A stretch of DNA of 25,113 bases, from assembly GCA_028565635.1 (NCBI GenBank), contig JAOXYB010028955.1, positions 1 through 25,113 of the forward strand. The letters run 5' to 3'. Source of the stretch: Phoronis ovalis. Taxonomy: Eukaryota > Phoronida > Phoronidae. Position numbers and translations under genes: made by a program. The notes under the pieces were generated by a model. It was not told the origin of the DNA. It did not search any database and saw only the letters and a list, made by a program, of their open reading frames with translations. Below are positions 18,371 to 25,113 of this stretch, piece after piece (the stretch's first letter is position 1; each line of letters starts with the position of its first letter).

Positions 18371-19927
18371 TCATATTGTCCAAGTACATATTTCAAATAC
18401 AATAATCCAACTTTGTATGAATTCTACAACAAATGTGCAGACAATTGCAATGACTAACCCTAGTGGTATATCCATCAACAGTACAGCCATCCAGCTAATA
18501 ACCCAAATCCAAAAATTAAATCTGTTCGCTGACCAATAGTTTTGTAGTTTTTGGAATTGTAAAAACAGGTCTTTTAGAGCAACTATAATCAGAGCTGCTA
18601 AAACTGATGTAGGTAAAGATTGAAATATAGGGGCCATAAAAAGCATTACTAAAAGAACAAAAAGACTTGAGATAAAATAAGCAATTTGCGTTTTCCCTCC
18701 AATACTGTCATGAATTAGGCTCCTAGGTGGCGCAGTTGCTCCAGCGAAGCTAAAGAAGAAGGAACTGATTATATGGGAAATGCCATACGCAAACAGTTCT
18801 TGATTGGGTTTTATTTCATATTCATATTTTTCTGTGAAAAATTTTGCTAATGATATTGAAATAGCAAAACTGACCGTAGCTATTACAAAAGCATCCAAAA
18901 TATAACTCATTGCATGATTCATAGGTGGTGCTACTGGCATGGGAAACCCTGGTGGAATATTTCCAACAACACATATTCCAAAATTGCTATGAAGTGAAAA
19001 AAAATAAGACACCATGGTTGCAATAGTAATCAATAATAATTCAGACGGTATAGGAAATTTTAGCTTATGTTTAAATAACCTGTTAATGCATTTTAGAGAG
19101 ATTAGAAATATTGCTGAAATTACTGCGGTTATTACCTCAGCAACATTTGTTTTTGTTATATTACTAAATATATCAAGACTCTTGTAGATTAAATTAAATG
19201 GGCCTGAATGGCATTTTATTTTGATCCCCAGAACAGCTGGAATTTGACTTATTGCAATATGGAAAGCTGCTGCAGTAGTGAAACCACTAATGAAGGAGTG
19301 AGACAAATATCTAGCAAGTCGGCCTAACTGCAAAATTGCCATACAGACTTGAAAAATACCAACAAGGAGAGATACAGTTGTGGCAACCTGTATTGCTACG
19401 TTTTGTTTCTCTACATCATTGGAAGAGGTCAGATTCAATTTGTCCGGCAATTCTGTAAGGGTTGTTGTATTCATAGATGGACTTTGTTCATATTCTGCGA
19501 CTTCCCTTCTCACTATGTCTCCAATAAGTATACTTATCAATGCCATTGTTCCTAAACTAATGTGGTTGGAAGATCCAAACAAGCAGTATAAAAGAACAGG
19601 AAAAAATGACGAATAGATGCCATAAACAGCAGGAACTGCCGCTAGTGAAGCAAATCCTAATCCCTGAGGAATGTGCATGATTCCAATGGATATCCCTGCC
19701 ATAAGATCACCTAGTACCCATGCGCGTAGTTGATATGTTCTCAAAGTGTTCACAATGGGCAAGCGGTTGGTTAGAAATTTTAATACAATTCCTGAAGTTC
19801 GTTGCCCATATTGTTTCAGTTTTTTATTTATTGAGGATTTGATTGGCTTTTCCTCACTGTCCTCTAAGGTATGGTAACTTTTATCCACTTTAGCTTCATA
19901 ATCAACTAATTTTAACTTCTCTGACAT
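18371..19927 (-). CDS. SLC26/SulP family anion transporter lacking the STAS domain
   Basis: A single uninterrupted frame of 518 residues from the ATG at 19927 (MSEKLK); upstream codons lack an in-frame ATG and contain a likely acceptor (TTTTATTTAG|AACAATG), so a 5' leader intron is probable. The SLC26 transmembrane domain spans about 70-508. Landmarks: GIMHIPQGLGF in helix 1 with the anion-site glutamine (Gln88), a signature-like VYGIYSSFF...GSSNH (101-121) where the usual Leu and Arg are Ile and Asn, N-linked sequons at Asn153 and Asn165 in an outer loop, and TAPPRSL (398-404), whose Arg402 lines up with the anion-site arginine of prestin. The reading ends ten residues after the last helix in a hydrophobic tail (SWIIVFEICTWTI). 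The cytoplasmic STAS domain that follows in the family is absent, and no strong donor is seen near the end. It is a head-to-head neighbour of a full-length paralog. Substrate is unknown: sulfate, chloride/bicarbonate or another anion. Confidence 0.9.
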   Translation of the reverse strand: MSEKLKLVDYEAKVDKSYHTLEDSEEKPIKSSINKKLKQYGQRTSGIVLKFLTNRLPIVNTLRTYQLRAWVLGDLMAGISIGIMHIPQGLGFASLAAVPAVYGIYSSFFPVLLYCLFGSSNHISLGTMALISILIGDIVRREVAEYEQSPSMNTTTLTELPDKLNLTSSNDVEKQNVAIQVATTVSLLVGIFQVCMAILQLGRLARYLSHSFISGFTTAAAFHIAISQIPAVLGIKIKCHSGPFNLIYKSLDIFSNITKTNVAEVITAVISAIFLISLKCINRLFKHKLKFPIPSELLLITIATMVSYFFSLHSNFGICVVGNIPPGFPMPVAPPMNHAMSYILDAFVIATVSFAISISLAKFFTEKYEYEIKPNQELFAYGISHIISSFFFSFAGATAPPRSLIHDSIGGKTQIAYFISSLFVLLVMLFMAPIFQSLPTSVLAALIIVALKDLFLQFQKLQNYWSANRFNFWIWVISWMAVLLMDIPLGLVIAIVCTFVVEFIQSWIIVFEICTWTI

Positions 19928-20815
19928 TGTTCTAAATAAAACCAAAATTGACAGCTGCCTACAAAATAAAATAACCTGTTACACTAATCTACTCCTTGTT
20001 TCTGAAGGAATACTACAGTAATGGGAGGTCTGATCAATTTGTGATCTGAGTTGAAAGTAGATAAAATTATACAAAAGCTGAATTTTTCAAAATTAAAAAG
20101 ATGTTTTAGTATTAAACTATTTTTCTAACAAACCTGTTACTTGCTTGATGCTATCTGGGATATATCTTATGTTTCTTTAAAAAGTTCAACCACTATAGGT
20201 ATGAATTCATCAGCCACAGGTAGTCTAACTGAAGTAGCATTTAAAACTGAATGTGTTAGTTTCAGGAATTAAATTCGTTTTTGTACATAATAAATGTCTT
20301 TGAAATTTGTGTTAATTTTGTGTGGTAGCATATTGCTGTGACAGGTTTTCGCAATATGTTTTTACTTAATCTGATTATAATCTGGTTTTATTGTTAGTAT
20401 TTTTATTGTACATACATGTTTCTATGATATCTGCTTGTTGGTCACCATGAATATTTTTACTATGGTGTCAATGTTTGTGAGAACCGATTATTAAAGGGGA
20501 TACTAACATGACATTAGATGTACCTGTATATCTTAATGTAACAAATGGGAAAATTAATGATTTGTTTGTGTACAAACTATGACTATACAAAAATAAAGCA
20601 TTTTTTAGTAATTAGATGATGCAAAAATGCAAGATGTTATGTATCTTACTATATAAATGCATACAAATTTATTGTTGCTATGACACCAAGAAAAATGGGA
20701 TATAGTAGCTTCTCTTATAGCAACCTTATGGTACACACCCTGTAACTTCAGTACAAATTGTGCACTTTTAATATATTTTTTTGGAAATACACTGTTCCTT
20801 TTTGATACATCAAAT
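19928..20815. promoter_or_regulatory. left half of the shared upstream region between two divergent transporter genes
   Basis: This region would hold the 5' leader exon and promoter of the minus-strand transporter. AG at 19933-19932 (minus strand) is the likely acceptor of the leader intron. I see no unambiguous TATA or initiator element; there are many A+T-rich words with no discriminating value. Confidence 0.35.
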
Positions 20816-20934
20816 GGTATAGCTTTGTCACGTAAGTGCTTGCCTGGTATAGCTTTGTCACGTAAGTGCTTGTGGTATAGCTTTGTCACGTACGTGCTTG
20901 CCTGGTATAGCTTTGACACGTAAGTGCTTGCCTG
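20816..20934 (+). repeat. four-copy 28-30-bp array between the divergent transporters
   Basis: Units read GGTATAGCTTTGTCACGTAA followed by GTGCTTGCCT. Starts are at 20816, 20846, 20874 and 20904 (steps 30, 28, 30). The third unit has CACGTACGTG, a perfect palindrome; the others have CACGTAAGTG. Copies differ at only one to three positions, so the array is young. The minus-strand frame across it is a by-product of the repeat. Confidence 0.93.
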
Positions 20935-21435
20935 TGCATGTAAATTCTGATGTTCTGATAGTGTGTTTTGTTATTTTTTACAAATTTAGTTATTCTGAAA
21001 ATGTAAAACTGGGTAATGTTTACTTATTAAACGTAGATGACTTTCTAAAAACTTTAAAGCTAGCCTGAATGTATCTTGCTATCAGTACACTGATTTGTTC
21101 CCTTTACATTTTATAATACTAAGGTTAAAAAAAGTATTTCCAGTGATTTTGCATTCAAGTGTAGAAAAATGTAGTGAGCTAATTTTGTATAATCTGTGCT
21201 CACGCATATTTAGGTGAACACAGTAGAAGCTTCTGCATACATGCTAAATGTACAATGATTTATTCTAATAAAAATCAGTGGATATCTATTAGAACATAAA
21301 AGTGAGATGAATTGGTGAGATGCAGTTTTAACAATTTCAGTATCTTGAAGTTCAAATCACAATAAGAGTAATATAGCTCACTAACTCCTGCTTTTATTTC
21401 TAGGTTCCTTATTATTTGAATCAGTTGCTTTCTTA
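20935..21435 (+). promoter_or_regulatory. right half of the shared upstream region, with likely leader-intron acceptor
   Basis: CTTTTATTTCTAG ends at 21403 and is a good acceptor, 32 bases before the first ATG of the plus-strand transporter, so transcription probably starts further left and a leader intron is removed. No core promoter word stands out. Confidence 0.4.
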
Positions 21436-23697
21436 ATGGTAACAATGGAAACACGGGGCAGAGTCCACGCCAGGAAGATTTACACCCAACAACAATTTGA
21501 CAATGATTTTAGACTCCCACCGAAAAAGCCTAATCCGTTCAAAGAAAATCTGAAACAAAACCTGCAAAAATCCTGCTCATGTAACCAATCTAGTATTTTG
21601 GAGAAATTTCTTTCGCTATTTCCTATTGTTTCAACAATTCGCAATTATAAGTTGCGGGAATATGCTGTTGGAGATATAATTGCTGGTGTTTCTGTTGGAG
21701 TCATGCATATTCCCTTGGGAATGGGATTTGCTATGCTGGCATCAGTATTACCTGTTTATGGATTATATTCCTCCTTCTTTCAAGCTATACTGTATGCTAT
21801 ATTTGGTACCTCACGTCATGTGTCTTTCGGAACTATGGCCATTATTAGCATTATGATAAGTACAGTTGTTGATCGCGAGACAGATTTACGCTATCCAGAT
21901 GCAAGAAATTACAGTTCTTTTGAGACTAATGAAACATTGTCTTATGATGTTGAAAAGGAAACCTTTAAAATTGGTGTAGCTATGACAGTGTGTATGTTAG
22001 TTGGAATATTCCAAATCGGAATGGGTTTAGCACGACTAGGATTAGTGACTGTGTATTTATCCCCTCCGTTTGTTGGAGGATTTACTACTGCTGCTGGTGT
22101 CCATGCTGCGACTAGTCAACTGATTAGTGTTTTGGGGATTCAAGTTACAAAATACAAAGGGGTATTTAAATTACCCAAACTATATGTTGAAATACTGAAG
22201 AAGATACCAGAAGTGAATATTGCTGCATTTATCATAGGTGCATTGACATTCTTGACGATATTTTTGGTAAAGCAATGTATAAATCAACGTTTTAAATCTA
22301 AGTTGCGCATACCAATTCCCATTGAAATTATTGTAGTCATTCTAGCCACATTAGTTACGCACTTTGCTCATTTAGATGAATTGTTCGATGTTAAAATTGT
22401 CGGAGAAATTAAACAAGGCCTTCCAACCCCTGTGCTTCCGCCTATGGATAATGTAAATGCGCTAATTATGGATTCATTCATAATAGCTGTTGTCAGTTTT
22501 ACTATATCGGTCTCTGTGGCAAAGTTTTTCACGCAAAGACATGATTATAGTATTGATACAAATCAGGAATTTATAGCATATGGCATTTCACATTTCATAA
22601 GTTCCTTTTTTTGGTCCTTTGCTGGAGCTGTTGCACCACCTAGAAGCTTAGTTCATGAGTCTACTGGAGGGAAGACGCAAGTTGCTAATTTTATTGCATC
22701 CATTGTGATAATACTCGTAATACTGGCTGCTGGACCTCTATTGCGAACACTTCCTCTCAGCTCATTGGCAGCTTTAGTCATTGTTTCGTTTACAGGGATC
22801 TTCATGCAGTTTTTAGAACTTGAACCTTACTGGAAAGCTAACAAATATGATTTTGCTATATGGGTTGTAACCTTTCTTGCAGTTTTTGTGACTGATATTG
22901 ATGTTGGGTTGGCAATAGGAATAGGTTTCTCTCTTATTTCTATTGTTATCCGTACCCAGTTTCCAAAAACTTACTCTTTGAGTGAAGTTAGCAACTTGGG
23001 GATTTTTGTGAATTCCAATTTGTATGATAGAGCCCAGGCATCGTCAAATATCAAAATTGTTCGATTTGAATCACCTCTTTATTTTGCTAATTCGGAATTA
23101 TTAAAAACAAGATTGTTTAAGATAGTTCATCCAGAAATATCAAACAATTCTGATAGTAAAATTAACAGCGAAGATATTGAAGCTATTCCCATTGATTCTG
23201 ATGAAAGGGACAAAATAAACTCTAATCCCAATATGGATAATTTCCAAATTAACAGCGAAGATATTGAAGCTAATCCCATTGATTTTGAAGAAACGGATAA
23301 AATAAACTCTAATCCGAACATGAATAATTTCAATAGTATTTCTGAATTAAATAAAATTAGCACAGATGCAACAGCTGTGAAAGAGAGTGAAATTGCTAGT
23401 TTTAGAAACCTGGACACTGGCAGAGTTGCTGTCCTGATTTTAGATTGTTCAGCTGTTTCATTTATTGATTCTACAGGTGTCAAAAGTTTAGCTATGATAC
23501 ATAAGGAATATGCTAAATCGGGAATTCAGATTTTCCTAGCAGGTTGCACGGAAACAGTTCATGAGGCATTGTGGAACTCACCTGCATTTATTGAGCATGT
23601 TTCTGATGATTGTATTTATGTTACTCTAGGTGATGCATACTCTGCTGCTCAAAAATATTGCCTTAATCCCACTGAATTCAACATTACTTCTTGCTGA
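21436..23697 (+). CDS. SLC26/SulP family anion transporter, full length with STAS domain
   Basis: One uninterrupted frame of 753 residues. The ATG at 21436 is followed by a second at 21445 (Met4) in better initiation context (ACAATGG), so the product may be 750. Order: cytoplasmic N-terminus (1-72), transmembrane domain (about 73-508), STAS domain (about 512-742). Seen: the sulfate-transporter signature PVYGLYSSFFQAILYAIFGT continuing SR (106-127), sequons Asn158 and Asn165 in an outer loop, APPRSLVHE (400-408) with Arg403 at the anion site, and the STAS core VAVLILDCSAVSFIDSTGVK (664-683). Helix 1 reads HIPLGMGF, where nearly all relatives have Gln at the position of Leu94. The variable STAS insert (565-655) contains a 29-residue tandem duplication (576-604, 605-633). 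Length fits the family. It would exchange or conduct anions at a membrane; substrate cannot be told. The coding sequence has no introns, unlike the many-intron genes usual in vertebrates. Confidence 0.97.
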   Translation: MVTMETRGRVHARKIYTQQQFDNDFRLPPKKPNPFKENLKQNLQKSCSCNQSSILEKFLSLFPIVSTIRNYKLREYAVGDIIAGVSVGVMHIPLGMGFAMLASVLPVYGLYSSFFQAILYAIFGTSRHVSFGTMAIISIMISTVVDRETDLRYPDARNYSSFETNETLSYDVEKETFKIGVAMTVCMLVGIFQIGMGLARLGLVTVYLSPPFVGGFTTAAGVHAATSQLISVLGIQVTKYKGVFKLPKLYVEILKKIPEVNIAAFIIGALTFLTIFLVKQCINQRFKSKLRIPIPIEIIVVILATLVTHFAHLDELFDVKIVGEIKQGLPTPVLPPMDNVNALIMDSFIIAVVSFTISVSVAKFFTQRHDYSIDTNQEFIAYGISHFISSFFWSFAGAVAPPRSLVHESTGGKTQVANFIASIVIILVILAAGPLLRTLPLSSLAALVIVSFTGIFMQFLELEPYWKANKYDFAIWVVTFLAVFVTDIDVGLAIGIGFSLISIVIRTQFPKTYSLSEVSNLGIFVNSNLYDRAQASSNIKIVRFESPLYFANSELLKTRLFKIVHPEISNNSDSKINSEDIEAIPIDSDERDKINSNPNMDNFQINSEDIEANPIDFEETDKINSNPNMNNFNSISELNKISTDATAVKESEIASFRNLDTGRVAVLILDCSAVSFIDSTGVKSLAMIHKEYAKSGIQIFLAGCTETVHEALWNSPAFIEHVSDDCIYVTLGDAYSAAQKYCLNPTEFNITSC
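23161..23334 (+). repeat. 87-bp in-frame tandem duplication in the STAS insert
   Basis: Two adjacent 29-codon units encode INSEDIEAIPIDSDERDKIN... and INSEDIEANPIDFEETDKIN..., both continuing SNPNM. The units are acidic and asparagine-rich with no hydrophobic core, as expected for the disordered intervening loop of SLC26 STAS domains. The DNA units are highly alike, so the duplication is fairly recent. Confidence 0.95.
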
Positions 23698-24696
23698 TCT
23701 AGCTGTTTTGAATTAAGAAAGGAACTGTATAATTTGTAATTGCCCAGTATATTTTCTTGGAAGTTTGTTCACTTTATAGGCTTATTTCCGTTCAGAATTT
23801 TGAAAATTTGTATAGGTTATAGGTGCTATATCGATGTGCATTTGTCACTCGCAGTTTTTCTCTTCTAGTTATTGAAAAAGTAAAATGCAAAATCTTGTAG
23901 GAGATTACTGCACATTTTTATTAATTTTGGAGAGGTATTTCTTGAAAAAAAAAATTCTGTATTTACTAATATGTTTTACTTACACTTTCACGTTTCTCTG
24001 GTGTCACTCAAAAGGTATTCTTCTGTTGCTCGTTTGTGCTTAGTGTCATACTCGGAATAATATTATGATGGCATTATTTTAAGTAGAATTTAAAGAAATA
24101 TTTGATCTTATGATGTGGGCTTTCACTATTTCAATTCCTATACAGAAGTTATATTTAAATAACACTAATGTTATATCATTTGATATGGGCATAACAAACC
24201 AGTTGTCAGGATTTAAAAAACTGTTAGATTACAATTGTTATTTGCATATTTATAGTGTATTAAATGTTATTTTTTGCAAAAAAATGTATTTTGAATGAAA
24301 ATTATGCAAACTGCTATGTTTATCGCTTATAGCAAGTAAAATTCAACCAGTTGCTCAGAATTATTAACTTTAACATTTGTTAAACTAAATGTTATTTATT
24401 TTTAATATTGTTATATAGTTATAAATTAAATATATTTATGAATTTGATGTAATATCATGTACATATATATAAAAACACTATGACTAATTGAAGATTAGTA
24501 ACATAGTATTAAAGTTTAAAAAACTGCTTGATTGATCGAGACTGTAAATGGTTTAATATTTATAATTATGCTTCAAATTGATAGAATATATTGTGTTCAA
24601 AATCAGTTTACTCTAATTTGACTCGACTTATCTGTCCTAGTACTCCTATAAAAGAATCCAAGCGTGGACCAGCAACATTTAAAAAATAGTATAAAA
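23698..24696. other. 3' flank of the plus-strand transporter, non-coding
   Basis: A+T-rich, with no supported gene. No canonical AATAAA was found close after the stop; ATTAAA-type variants occur near 24250 and 24508 and could serve the transcript. The 62-codon frame at 24110-24298 has no features of a gene. Confidence 0.4.
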
Positions 24697-24889
24697 TCAC
24701 ATTAAAATTATCCCTTCTTGCATCACAACAACCAGTTGGCATAAGCACACAATATATGTCGCTGCAGTCTGTCCCAGAATATAGCCATACAGTTTGAACA
24801 CCTCTGTGCTGATTTTTTTTAGTTCTGTAGGAAAATCTATTGTGTCTTTATGCCAGTTGCCTGATAACAAATAGTGACTAGGTTCCAAT
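24697..24889 (-). CDS. probable terminal exon of an unrecognised gene
   Basis: On the minus strand, ATATATTACCACAG is a plausible acceptor; the exon begins at 24889 and runs to a TGA at 24697-24699. The first base completes a codon, followed by about 63 residues: an amphipathic, mixed segment (LEPSHYLLSGNWHKDTIDFP, TELKKISTEVFKLYGYI) and then a hydrophobic C-terminus (TAATYIVCLCQLVVVMQEG). Composition is more protein-like than that of other short frames here. I do not recognise the family. Upstream exons would lie beyond the right edge of the window. The open frame continues left of the acceptor, but with intron-like A+T-rich composition. Confidence 0.4.
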
Positions 24890-25113
24890 CTGTGGTAATA
24901 TATCACATAAAAAAAATTATAATTAAGAATTGTACATGCAGTATTATAATTACATTGGCACAATTTGAATTTTTTATTAACTGCTGTGAGAATCCTTATA
25001 AGAATTACATGTACTTGTAAAAGCAATTCATCTAATATTAGAATTTAAATGTCACATATAGTTGTATTTATAAATAAATCATGTCCAGCCAGGGGCACAA
25101 AATAATGTAACAT

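Noticed and set aside
19928-19945. N-terminal extension of the STAS-less transporter upstream of the ATG at 19927
   Set aside because: The codon at 19945 is TTG, and the extension contains a likely splice acceptor (TTTTATTTAG), so it is probably intron.
20605-20919. 104-codon minus-strand frame with KHLRDKAIP repeats
   Set aside because: It lacks a convincing start and arises from the 28-30-bp array between the transporters.
23127-23483. 118-codon minus-strand frame
   Set aside because: It is a shadow of the STAS region of the plus-strand transporter, including its duplicated unit.
1-25113. CRISPR arrays, bacterial operons, riboswitches, tRNA and rRNA genes
   Set aside because: Nothing in the window fits. 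The tandem arrays have no unique spacers, and the splice signals show that this is a eukaryotic genome.

Overview
This is a piece of an animal nuclear genome, about two thirds A+T. Coding is sparse: spliced genes with GT-AG introns are scattered among long non-coding stretches, degraded mobile elements and minisatellites. No operons, ribosome-binding sites, rRNA or tRNA genes are visible. The repeat style (terminal-inverted-repeat elements with internal ~32-bp arrays, clusters of AATAAACG motifs) and the divergent SLC26-type transporters suggest a marine invertebrate, most likely a mollusc. That placement is inference from recollection; no sequence in the window fixes the taxon. A run of 100 Ns (10883-10982) marks an assembly gap of unknown true size.

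Layout. 1-8 kb: non-coding. It holds two adjacent related inverted-repeat elements with internal arrays (about 1619-2060 and 2112-2465) and a 139-bp MITE flanked by TAA (3269-3407). 8.0-9.5 kb (minus): a complete small gene for a secreted, cysteine-rich protein of 178 residues; its two coding exons join in frame, and a 5' leader exon is likely. 11.8-12.0 kb (minus): a possible signal-peptide exon. 13.3-13.5 kb (plus): a start-codon exon encoding one SH3 domain, resembling the N-terminus of NCKIPSD/SPIN90, whose next coding exon is not visible. 15.15-15.35 kb (minus): a possible internal exon with a small barrel-like domain of the kind linked to uncharacterised or transposon-derived invertebrate proteins. 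15.4-18.2 kb: short repeats, a 45/49-bp alternating minisatellite, and a large diverged palindrome of about 680 bp.

18.4-23.7 kb is the best-supported part. Two SLC26/SulP anion-transporter genes with uninterrupted coding sequence lie head to head, about 1.5 kb apart. The plus-strand gene is complete (750-753 residues, transmembrane plus STAS domain). The minus-strand gene keeps the transmembrane domain but ends just after the last helix, without a STAS domain. Each has a plausible splice acceptor just before its start codon, and the DNA between them carries a four-copy 28-30-bp array. Divergent duplication with possible shared regulation is the simplest reading. At 24.7-24.9 kb (minus) there is a likely terminal exon of an unrecognised gene.

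The most unusual items are the STAS-less transporter beside a full-length paralog, the replacement of the usual transmembrane-1 glutamine in that full-length paralog, the two-module Cx3C secreted protein, the paired elements with unlike internal arrays, and the long palindrome just downstream of the STAS-less gene.
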